This document shows, in pieces, positions 1-8,895 of a stretch of 22,500 nt of DNA; within the stretch, counting starts at the first letter, position 1, and every line of letters starts with the position of its first letter. The stretch spans positions 1 through 22,500 of the forward strand of contig NC_006691.1 of NCBI RefSeq assembly GCF_000091045.1, in the 5' to 3' direction. Made by a program: the position numbers and the translations under genes. The notes under the pieces were generated by a model. That model saw only the letters and a program-made list of their open reading frames with translations, made no database searches and was not told where the DNA came from. Source of the DNA: Cryptococcus deneoformans JEC21 (taxonomy: Eukaryota > Basidiomycota > Tremellomycetes > Tremellales > Cryptococcaceae).

Positions 1-37
1 TAACCCCCTAACCCCCCTAACCCCCTAACCCCCTAAC
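1..37. repeat. Telomeric repeat array (chromosome end)
   Basis: Four tandem units of TAACCCCC, one with a sixth C (positions 9-17), end in a partial TAAC before unique sequence begins around base 38. Read on the other strand this is TTAGGGGG, the telomere repeat type known from Cryptococcus. The C-rich strand reads 5' to 3' into the window, as expected at a left chromosome end. The visible array is short, probably because the assembly stops here. Confidence 0.95.
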
Positions 38-662
38 GTCTAATGGCAAGCAGGTCAACCCACAGGAGCAGTCGCCGCTGCCGTATTCGCCACGATAGAT
101 ACTGAATTCTGTGGGTACAGAGACAAACGGAAGAGTCAGAGAAGGCGTGTTCCAAATTGTGGTCTCGCATGGATATGGCCTCACATCAGAGCTTAATCAA
201 ATGTATAGCAGCAGTCATGCATATCGCCTCCATGCTACGCTACGTACTACTATAGAAAGACAGCGGCGACAAGTAGTCAAGGTGATACTTAACTTGTTAT
301 TGTTTTTGCCCAACCACATTATTATTTCGTAGGTATCTTCCTTTCTTCGTTTATCTTCTTCTTGTCTCTGCACATCTTGCTTGCCTCATTGTAAATGGTG
401 ATTAGGCGCAGGAGAAGGTAGAAAAAAAAATGGATTCAAGTTACAAGTAGTCAGACTTGTTTCTGAGACACGTTACAAGCCATTCTTTGTTAATCAATTT
501 ATCAAGCCGAAGCAATCAATGATTTGAAAGCTGGAAGTCACAACATATATGCAGCCTAGATGAAGGGGCAGTAAACATTGATGTCTGCATATTCGTTTTC
601 GCCTTCTACTTTTGATCTATCTCACAAGGACCTTCGTCACTTGTCATTTGCCGCTTCCTACA
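38..662. other. Subtelomeric spacer without a recognised gene
   Basis: This is unique sequence between the telomere repeats and the stop codon of the first gene. It should contain the 3' UTR and poly(A) site of that minus-strand gene. Short open frames here (for example 111-332) have no recognisable protein signature. I see no subtelomeric helicase, no Y'-like repeat and no transposon fragment. Confidence 0.6.
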
Positions 663-2102
663 CTATTGCCCAGCAGTCCCCACCAACTTGGCAGTCTCGC
701 TCGGCCCTTCCTTTCTCACCTTATCAACCCACCCCTGCACCACCCTGCTCTCCTCCCATGGCATCCTCTCACTCTCAATCTTCCCATCCCTAATACACCT
801 CGCAACCTCATCTGCTTCGTATGACATCCCATTGTTCCCATCATGGACAGGGTGGTGATGAGTGGTGGAAGAGGTGATGGTACCGGCGAAGCGGGAGGGA
901 CGAGGGTGGATGTAGAATGTCTTAGGTTCGTTAGGGGGATCTATACGTAGGAAGAAAGGGGGAGAGGGAAGGAAAAGTTAGCGCGAGAGAAGAGGGAGAG
1001 GAATGAGGGGACGTACAGGCAATAACCAAATCCCCTTCCTCGCACTGCAAGACCGCGGTCGAATCCTTCTGACCCGCATTATCCAAATCCGTCATCAGCA
1101 TTCCCTGGCAAAGCCCCTTCCATTCCACCAACCACCTAGAGTTGATGTCCACCCCAGTGCGAGGGTAAATAGTTTGATGGGCGAAGAGCACCTTGGGGTC
1201 TTTATCGGTGTTGAGAGGGTGGCGGTGGACGAGAAGCATGGCCCAGACAGATGGGTAGGCGGACGAGTCGAGGAGCGAGCCACCGCCAAGAGCTGGGTTG
1301 GCCATCCGGCCAGAGTCAGCTGAAATGTGATCAAGTCAATAATGGTTAATAATGGTTATGGGTTGTTAGGTAGGGACAAGGGAACGTACCGTCCAAGTTC
1401 CAATCCATGGAGAAATCCGCAGAAAAACGTTTGGGTTTACCGAGAATACCCGACTTGATGACTTCTTCAACGGCGTAAGTGATGGGCTGGAACCGCGTCC
1501 ACACAGCTCTGCGTCGTTGCTCATCAGCAAACATGCTTACGGAGGAAAAAGAAAAAGGGCAAGAACAAAGAGAGAAGACAGTTGACTCACTCCATGAAGA
1601 AAAGGTTCTTCTCCTTTGCAATCATGAACAACTCGTCCAACTCTTCGACTTCGAGACAAGCAGGCTTCTCGAGGAGGACATGTTTACCAGCCAGTAGAGC
1701 GTCTTTCGCGTTACGATGGTGGAGGACGTGGGGAGTGCCTACGTAGATGGCTGTTACATCCTACTTGTGAGAGAAAGTACGTCAATACGCCTCATCGCAT
1801 CATTAAGATGAGCCCAGACTACGTACAGGATCGTTGTACACTTCCTCGTAAGTACCTCTCGGCTTGACACCGTCAAGAACGCCATTCTTCACTCCCCAAG
1901 CCCATGATTTCCCCTCGGAGCTTTCCTTGAGCTTGTCAATGAATGCTTGAGCGGATTGAACGGAGCGGGAGCCGACAGCAGTAATTTTGTGGTTGACATC
2001 CTTAGTATTACGGGAGGCCGGGTCCACGAGAAGGTCGTGAGCGAAGACAGTGGAGATGACTCCGGTGGAAATGATACCCCAATTGACAGTGAAAGGTGCC
2101 AT
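663..2102 (-). CDS. Gfo/Idh/MocA-family NAD(P)-dependent oxidoreductase (dihydrodiol / D-xylose dehydrogenase type)
   Basis: Five exons (2102-1827, 1760-1591, 1508-1390, 1319-1017, 940-663) give 381 aa, a normal length for fungal members. The N-terminal Rossmann fold starts at residue 6 with VNWGIISTGVIS. EKPA (residues 123-126) carries the conserved lysine. FFMEAVWTRF is rebuilt only across the second intron (GA|A). GGGSLLDSSAY (residues 200-210) keeps the Asp206 and Tyr210 expected at the active site. The tail MSYEADEVARCI is typical of the family. The family oxidises trans-dihydrodiols or D-xylose with NADP and is usually cytosolic; which substrate applies here cannot be read from the sequence. 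The start is the first Met, directly before the Rossmann strand. The next gene inward on the same strand is a sugar transporter, which favours a sugar substrate (inference). Confidence 0.93.
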
Positions 2103-3239
2103 TGTGCGTGCTGTGCGTAGCTAGGATAAATGTATGAGAATAAGATGTCGAAAGGGAAGTGTATGAAAAATAATTTAAATGGGAAGTCTCCATTCGCTCG
2201 TTAGACGGAAGGTTATCAATAATCCATCACCTGGCCTCGGTGACTTTACTTCGGCTCCGCCGGAAGCCGGAACTGGCCCGGATTGAAACTTACGTAACTC
2301 TTTATCGTTATCAGATCGGAGATGATAGCAGTATTGCATGAGACGGATCCGCCGACTCGAAGTCCATTTCGACGGAGATCATTCTTTTTTGCTCCCCATC
2401 TCATCCGGCTTCACATCTATTGTTCTTTCGGAACTCAACACGGCTTCCGCACTTCACACAACAAATATAGATACATAAACCCCATCTCTCATCATGGCTT
2501 CCTCGCGTATCCATCCTTACACATATCCACTATTACGACAGTCCCTGCCGCCGCCGCTACCATCCAGAGGGTACCCCGAGTCCCCGACACCCAATTTGCT
2601 TCCTTCATTTGATTCCGTCTAAATTATTAAACAATCAGGAGGCCCAATCACTTTTTCAAATAACACATGTATCGAACTGCTTCATCAGCAGATCATGTCA
2701 CCACGCGTTTTTACCACCGTTCGCTTCGAATCCAATTCTCGTTTTTGTTAGTTCCGCTCAATATATGGATATGATGAAAACGTCTATATCCCATTTCACA
2801 AACCGATCCCTGTACATATATTGGTATATAAATGCTCCTAAGATGCATAATATCGAACGTTACCGGTGCCTAAGCATGATTGTCTCAAACAAACGCACCA
2901 GGGCCGATTCATTTATTCCGTAGAATCAATACCAAGAAGTCGATATTCTGTTATCTATTATCATCGGGGGTAGTGGAGTGGAAGCACTGGATCCTTCCAT
3001 CAACAGAAAATTCGGGTATTCCGTACAGCTCGCTTCCAGATGTTGGCGAGAAGACAGCTGAACTTATGGCAGAAATTGAGCGAATAGTAAGAGTGGAGAT
3101 AGAGAGCGGAAGTATTTTGTATAGTACCTCGTAGGGTATATACATCAAGCTAATAAAGTAAACGCGCCCCTGACACAACCTCATAACCCTTAAAACATTG
3201 TAAATACAAACCAAATGCAACTTCTTAACTAGGTCTTTT
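2103..3239. other. Intergenic region: dehydrogenase promoter and transporter 3' region
   Basis: This 1.1-kb gap separates the start of the dehydrogenase from the stop of the transporter. The part near 2103-2360 should hold the dehydrogenase promoter and contains the CGG/CCG dyads listed separately. Several short frames on both strands (2322-2612, 2609-2923, 2880-3134) show no family signature or splice structure. One 42-codon frame at 2494-2622 has a reasonable start context and is discussed in the findings. No RNA gene was recognised. Confidence 0.5.
2252..2351. promoter_or_regulatory. CGG-N2-CCG dyads upstream of the dehydrogenase gene
   Basis: CGGCTCCG (2252-2259) and the perfect palindrome CGGATCCG (2344-2351) are two inverted CGG half-sites with a 2-nt spacer, about 150 and 242 bp upstream of the start codon. 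The heptamer CCGCCGG overlaps the first (2257-2263). Fungal Zn2Cys6 regulators bind paired CGG triplets, so these are candidate operators. No specific factor can be assigned. Confidence 0.35.
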
Positions 3240-5110
3240 CTACTCATCGTCCTCTACTCCAATTTCCGTTGTTGCAAACTTACGAGCCGGCGTGTGACGC
3301 TTGAACAGAAGGTCGATCTCGCGGTAGGATCGACCCTTCATCTCAGGCAGGCAAAAGAACGCGACGACGAAGCAAAATAATCCAGTCGCACCCCACACAT
3401 AGCCACACTTCCCGCCAACTGCGCGACTTGTCAGTATCGTTTAAGAACGGTTGAAGGAAATATCACTTACGATTTCCGCCAGTGGGATTAAGCATGTACG
3501 AAGCGACTGATCTGCATCAGCCGGCTGTGCAGGTAATCAGTGTAGAAGACTCACGGAAAATGCAAGGTATCTCAACGATGTAATATGTAGCTCGCCCGAT
3601 TCCTGTTGTGAGGGGTCGGAGCCGGATAGCCGACGTTTCTCCAATGACGACCCACGAGACGGGCGCTGCGGCGAAGGTGAACAAAACAGAGATGATGAGG
3701 CCTAAGCTCGCCTGGGCATACGAAGCCGCAGTTGAAGTGCCGCACGAGGCGGCAACCCCCAGGGCAATAAGCAGGGCGGTATTGACACCTGTGCCCCATA
3801 GGTAGAGGGTACGTCGGCCAAAATAAGTTGTAAGAAACCATGAAGCCATAACGAAGACCATCTGCAAGGCCGAGGTGATAAGGCCCAAAGCAAACGCAAG
3901 GTTGGTCTTGATGCCGGCCTCTACTCTGAGTTAGCACAAGAGTTCCCCTTGGTGTAGCCATAACGTACGCTCAAAGAAGTAAACGGCCTGGTTAGCGATA
4001 AGGTTGCCGGCAAGATTCTGTGCTCCATAGATACCGCACACAATGAGGGTACGTCGGAGGTCTGTCTTTCTGAACAATTCTATGTAACCGGGCGCAGAGG
4101 TGGACGTCTCCAAGTCGATAACACGTCGCATCATAGCCACAACCTCACCCGCGTTGAGCCTCGATTTGCGTCCTAGACGTTCTACCGAGCGTGCCGCTTG
4201 GTCGAGACGTCCCTTTCGGACAAGCCACCAAGGTGACTCGGGCGCAAGAAACATGAGGATAGCGAGTGGAGTGGGGAACATCCATTGAAGCGCGAGTGGT
4301 ATTCTGCTTCCATCAGCTGATGGCATACTTAAATCATAGATGACGACGATACATACTTGTAGGCAGCAGTGTCGGGCCTGGTGTTGTACCTGTAAGTGAC
4401 AGCACCGACGACGATACTGCCGATTGCCCAGAACATTTGCAGGACCTGTGTAGCAGGGGCACGCAAGCGCATGGGGACAATCTCGCTGCAATATGCAGGG
4501 GCATTGGCGATGAAAATGCCCCATGGTATGCCTTCAAGGAGCTGACCAGTGAAGAAGAGTGGGAGCGAGTTGGCAAAGAATGAAACAAAGATGGTCGCGT
4601 TCATGAGCATGAGGCCAACCAAAGTCGCCCAACGGTATCCAATACGGCTAGTGAGGGGACCTGCAAGGAAAACGCCAATGAGCGCACCAAGCTGCCCGGA
4701 CATCTGAAGCGCCGACTGCCACTTAGTCGCTATGACATAACCGCCAGTCGCTTCGTCAAATATACCGAACCGGTCTCTGAAGGCGGGAAGGGCCACGAAG
4801 TTTCCAATGAGGAATACATCGTAGGATTCCATAATCTACATGAATCAGCTGATCGTACCTCAGAGGGCAAAGTAGGACAGCTTACAATGGTGAAAGACAT
4901 AACAAAGGCCCAGAAGCAAGCCATAGGATACGCCTTGACGGCCTCCAATACCGTCATAGAGTGTTCGGCATTCTCCGCCTCCACCGCATCCGCCTTGAAC
5001 TGGATCATGTCCGCCTTGATTTCGTCGTCCGCCTGTTCGACATGAATCGTCTCGTCATGGTAGGACTTGGCCTCGATTTGCGGGGCGATGTCAGAATTCA
5101 TCTGACTCAT
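3240..5110 (-). CDS. MFS sugar porter, alpha-glucoside/maltose permease type
   Basis: Six exons (5110-4886, 4835-4357, 4303-3969, 3920-3555, 3506-3471, 3418-3240) give 539 aa with the layout of a 12-helix sugar:H+ symporter in the plasma membrane. About 60 hydrophilic residues precede the first helix. SYDVFLIGNF lies in TM1. PESPWWLVRKGR (256-267) follows TM6 and is the classic sugar-porter signature. YFFEQAGIKTN spans the third intron in TM7. PEMKGRSYREIDLLF (from 505) ends TM12, with Met where most members have Thr. The FFEQAG and SYMLNPTG motifs resemble fungal alpha-glucoside permeases more than hexose transporters; the substrate is inferred. I chose the Met at 5110 because the upstream extension in the same frame looks untranslated and a TATA box lies about 100 bp upstream. 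Confidence 0.94.
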
Positions 5111-5210
5111 ATTGGTTGTGATTCCCGTCGAAAAAATAGGTGTGGGGACAACAGAACTATAGAGTTGATCGGGGGGTAAACGAGAAGCCCAGTGTGGGGG
5201 ACAAGGCAGA

Positions 5211-5220
5211 TATATAAAAA
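5211..5220 (-). promoter_or_regulatory. Putative TATA box of the sugar transporter
   Basis: The minus strand reads TTTTTATATA about 100 bp upstream of the transporter start codon, followed by a pyrimidine-rich leader. The position fits a TATA element. No transcription start can be seen directly. Confidence 0.4.
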
Positions 5221-5355
5221 TGGGGAGGGAAAAACGGGCGCTCTCAAAAAAACACTCGTAAACAATCATATCGGCTAATCATGAGACCGTTAACCGCTTG
5301 AAACTGGCCAGACGGTGCGGTGACCCACTGCGGGGTTCATGTGGGGCAGCGACAG

Positions 5356-5436
5356 CCGGCGGCACAGAGATAAAACCAGGTTCGGGAGGATGATACACCA
5401 TTTAACGGTTGAGACATTTTAGTGTGCAACCGCCGG
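5356..5436. promoter_or_regulatory. CCGCCGG motifs upstream of the sugar transporter
   Basis: CCGGCGG (5356-5362) and its reverse complement CCGCCGG (5430-5436) lie 246-326 bp upstream of the transporter start. The same heptamer occurs at 2257-2263 upstream of the neighbouring dehydrogenase. These are candidate Zn2Cys6 factor sites, based on motif sharing only. Confidence 0.3.
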
Positions 5437-6881
5437 TGGTCACGGCTTGAATAGACGCCGAATCGCCCAGAGTGGTAGTTTGGGCTATATGGTAATCATC
5501 CTAACATTCTATATATAAAGATGAACCATGTGATGCATGAAAGGAATGCGAGGTGTATGTACAAGGTTTATGCATAAAAAGATTTATAGTTATCCACACC
5601 CTCCACAAGTCTCTAATCAGCCCGCCGATCGTGCCGATTGGCGCATACTTATTTATATCCGCTCAAATCATGGCAACATGTATATACCGAGACGAACCAT
5701 CCTTTGCATGCAATGCGGGTGTGCAAGAAGTATCCTCCAAGCCCGCATATCAGCATCCAAGAAGAAGTGATGTCGCACAATGAGCTCATCGGATCGTCTT
5801 CATACCAGGTGCCACGTGCCAACTTCATCGTAGTCTTCATACTGTTTCAAAATGGGAACATTTCCAACCCCTATCGATTAATGGTCATAGATGCATGGTT
5901 GCGGTAACTACGACAAAGCTGAAAAACTGCGAGAATGTTCATGACACAATGGGGCAAAAACATCGATATCTCAACAATGACTCCGGCAAAACATTTGGAT
6001 GAAATCAAGTCCAACACATATATACTGTAGTAGATAGAGTCGCATCGTAGGTTACTATCACTGTGTGGCGAACTCCCCTCGTATATTAACCCCTTTACAA
6101 CTTTCCTCTCAGTCTCTTCTCTTTGCTGGCACCTCCCGAACGCCTCTTCTCCTCGTCCTATCTCTCGTTGTTGCCCTCCCTCTCTCTCATCAACTCCTCC
6201 AAAACTATTTCCCTGTCTTCCTCTCGTCTCCCTCTACCTCCTCTCACCCTCGCATCTTCCTCTCCTTACACAATTTGCCGTTAGGCTCAGATGATACAGC
6301 GCAATGGCAGCATACTTGCGATGAATAATATTGATCTTCTCGAGCGATCTCGGGGAATTGCCGGTCAAGCTAGCAACCAATCTTAGGGTCTGCTTTTGTG
6401 GGACAGGATTAACAGTAGAGATAGAAGGAGTGGGTGTGGCGGAAGTAAAACATATTGGGACTGAGTGGGCAGGGCAAGCGAGGTAGGTGAATGAGGTTTC
6501 TAGAGATGTAAATCACGGTATCAGTAGCGGCATACTTGCAAATAAGAGCCCGCAGCATGAACATACCTCCCTACAGTATGGATCCTTCCCTCTTGGCCTT
6601 CACATCACTCCCGTCAAATAAAATCTCTGTTTCCTCAAAAACGTTTTCCTAAGTGGCTAACTTATGCCTGTGCTTTCGCCTTTCGCCTGCAACTGTAGTC
6701 TTTTTCCCCATCCCGAACTGAATCACATTCTCCACCGCCGTCTAAAAATCATTCTTGATGGTGCCTGCCCATATTCATGTATAGTTTTTACCGAACTCCG
6801 ATGGTAATACAATTTTCTTATGTTGGGTGTCCGACATCTTTGAGACCTCAATGGCCCTGATGATTCGAATGCGACTCATCG

Positions 6882-7229
6882 TCATGGGTCCTGGAGCACA
6901 ACAAGGATATATTTTTCATCTGGGATCGGTATCAGCATAAATCAAGACTTGGTTGCAGAGAAAAAAATAAAATAGAATTAAAATTAAAACAAAATAAACC
7001 CGTGGTAAGGTGCTGTGAAGAGGCTGCTGAAGCTCAGGCGTACCCGGTGTGATGATCAACTCATGTTTCGTAGTTCGTATCCTCATGAACCTCAACTCGT
7101 CCTATCGAATCATTAGCAAAAATCATCTTTGCGATGCTGAGTTGTGAAAGAGACAAGATGTAAGCAGAATGCCTACATTCTCTGCGTCATTACATGCCGT
7201 CAAAGCGTCCGCCACACCCTTCACGATAC

Positions 7230-7269
<40 letters not shown>

Positions 7270-7362
7270 GAAAATGTGTCCAGTGGTCTTAATGATAGCA
7301 TTATCGGTGCGGGAGACAATTATAGTACCTATAACACTCGGGTGAGATGTGAGCTGCTCCAT
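6882..7362 (-). CDS. DYNLRB: Roadblock/LC7 dynein light chain
   Basis: Three exons (7362-7177, 7101-7044, 6919-6882) encode 93 aa, close to the 96 aa of animal DYNLRB1. The order of motifs matches the roadblock fold: MEQLTSHPSVIGTIIV, then GEGGKRYAAAVESIV, then DELRFMRIRTTKHELIITP, then DEKYILVVLQDP at the C terminus. The last two stretches appear only after splicing. The protein is a small homodimer that binds the dynein intermediate chain in the cytoplasmic dynein complex. The first intron has an unusual GTAGGC donor. The second (124 nt) is A/T-rich. The start is the Met at 7362; a 28-residue upstream extension in frame looks like leader. The gene is divergent from bL12m. Confidence 0.92.
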
Positions 7363-7627
7363 GTTTGGGTTTTTAGCGTATGGGGTATAGAACAAGGTAT
7401 AGGATGACGAACAAACGAACGAAGCTGGAGTTAAACATCGAGCCAAACAACTTTTAACTATTTTATTATTTATTCATCATCAGTGGTACGGCGGTTGAGG
7501 CCGATCGGGGAAAACGGGATTACCGAAGTGTGGCACTTTTTACACCTCCCATTATTTCTGCGAACCCTTCGAAACCAATATTGCTATACCTATCACAAAA
7601 AACAAAAATACAGCCTTCGTATCCAAA
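7363..7627. promoter_or_regulatory. Shared divergent promoter region (dynein light chain / bL12m)
   Basis: Only 265 bp separate the two start codons, so both 5' leaders and core promoters must lie here. I saw no clear TATA box in either direction. The bL12m side ends in an A-rich leader just before the ATG. Confidence 0.6.
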
Positions 7628-7733
7628 ATGAGCGTGCGTAGACTCGTATAACGTTTCAGCACTACGGAAATGCAATGACATACTGACCCCCACATGCAGC
7701 TTTCACGAACTTTCCTCCGTCAACTCCGGCCCG

Positions 7734-7773
<40 letters not shown>

Positions 7774-8047
7774 CCGATCCACTTTCTCCGAGACCCCTGC
7801 TGGCGACGCCCCAGTTAACCCAAAGATTGCCCCCATAGTTGACAGCATCTCTTCTCTGAGCTTATTGGAGGTTTCAGAACTTGTTACTGCCCTTAAGGTG
7901 CGCCCATTTCCTTCTCGAATCGCCCATTTTGGCCGTTAGTCTCATCGCATTACCATAGACGAAACTCAACATTACTGAAATTTCCCTCCCTGCTGCCTCT
8001 TCCCCCGCCTCCGCTGCTGCTTCCTCGACATCGTCCGAAGCCCCTGT

Positions 8048-8083
<36 letters not shown>

Positions 8084-8105
8084 CAAGCTCGAGAAATTCG
8101 ATGCG

Positions 8106-8149
<44 letters not shown>

Positions 8150-8850
8150 TAATATGAACTTGGTTGAGGTGAGTTAGAGGCTACGAGCCCAAACGAACAA
8201 TACTGGAGAGCGAATGAAGAGGAAATGAGAGTGAGCGGAGTGTATCGGAGAAAATGACAACCAGGGACAGCTAAGGAGAGTAGAAGAGAAAGAATGAGTG
8301 GGAGTGTAACAGGAAGAGGCAGAATAAGAGACCAAAAGAAGAGTGCCGGCGAAAAGCCATGGGATGAAGGAGCGAATGAGGCAAGGTCGTATCTAACGCG
8401 TCGAAAGCCGTCAATTCGGCACGTTGAGACGCTGTGGGCATATATTGCCCACGGTCCTTCTCTTGTGTTTACCTCACCCCCCTGCGTCTTTCTCCTTCAT
8501 GTTAATCCACGGATGTGGAATACTTCGAGAGAGCGCATGCTTGCATTTTTAGGATCGGTGGTCTTGCGAGAGATCCACATCTTCTTGCTCTCTTTCTTTC
8601 CCTGCCTTCTGTCATATGTTGGTCCGTCGCTAACCATTATCTCTTTTTTCTCTCTACACGCGGCGACATTCGACTACTACACGGCTCGTATATCATTCAC
8701 TTCTTATCGTACTCAACGCCCCGCTCTTGATCCATAACCACCCTCCGCATCCTACTTAACCGATGTTACCGAAAACAGGCTAAGAAGTTCGTCGAATCCG
8801 TTCCCCAAACCCTTAAAGAAAACATTCCCAAAGAAGACGCCGAAAAGCTT

Positions 8851-8886
<36 letters not shown>

Positions 8887-8895
8887 CTGATCTAA
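7628..8895 (+). CDS. MRPL12: Mitochondrial large-subunit ribosomal protein bL12m
   Basis: Four exons (7628-7633, 7700-7897, 7959-8168, 8779-8895) encode 176 aa. The N terminus MSLSRTFLRQLRPASSSR is Arg/Ser-rich without acids, typical of a mitochondrial presequence. Then come the L7/L12 dimerisation region (PKIAPIVDSISSLSLLEVSEL), an Ala/Ser-rich hinge (residues 81-93) and the C-terminal domain (KTIFTVKLEKFDAAAKAKII, then NLVEAKKFVESVP, ending DLGATVSLI). The protein forms the stalk that recruits elongation factors on the mitoribosome. The first coding exon is only ATGAGC; its intron (7634-7699) has a GTGCGT donor, a TACTGAC branch site and an ATGCAG acceptor. A start at 7694 is the alternative and changes only residue 2. 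Intron 3 is 610 nt, far longer than the others. Confidence 0.95.
8169..8778 (+). other. Unusually long (610 nt) intron 3 of bL12m
   Basis: The intron starts GTGAGT and ends AACAG before GCTAAGAAG. Inside are a perfect 7-bp hairpin with a 5-nt loop (GTGGGCA/TGCCCAC, 8436-8454) and an 8-bp inverted repeat GATGTGGA (8512-8519) with TCCACATC (8574-8581). The 5' half is purine-rich and the 3' half pyrimidine-rich. I could not match it to a known box C/D or H/ACA snoRNA. Confidence 0.7.

Larger units (their letters stand above)
5111..6881. other. Intergenic region: transporter promoter plus 1.3 kb without a recognised gene
   Basis: The transporter promoter occupies the left part (TATA at 5211-5220; CCG/CGG motifs at 5356-5362 and 5430-5436). 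The rest has only short frames without family signatures. From about 6090 to 6275 the plus strand is a long C/T-rich tract, as often found in Cryptococcus 5' leaders. It is followed by a 31-codon frame at 6291-6386. No coding gene could be supported. A non-coding transcript remains possible. Confidence 0.5.

Noticed and set aside
578..824. Two plus-strand ORFs of about 70 aa near the telomere
   Set aside because: They mainly overlap, in antisense, the last exon of the dehydrogenase (940-663), which has clear family motifs; their Pro/Ser/His composition is a shadow of that exon.
1509..1530. Alternative acceptor for the second dehydrogenase intron (GTAAG before CATG)
   Set aside because: It would give FFMDMFADEQRRR; the acceptor at 1510-1509 restores the family motif FFMEAVWTRF and keeps the frame.
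6234..6519. Minus-strand open frame of about 90 codons without an ATG, plus an ATG at 6838 with possible splice sites
   Set aside because: The frame is the antisense of the CT-rich tract, has no family signature, and the ATG lies only 44 bp past the dynein light chain stop, within its likely 3' UTR.
8294..8737. 147-codon plus-strand ORF downstream of bL12m exon 3
   Set aside because: It lies wholly inside the 610-nt bL12m intron, whose two flanking exons join in frame into the L12 C-terminal domain. No family signature was seen.
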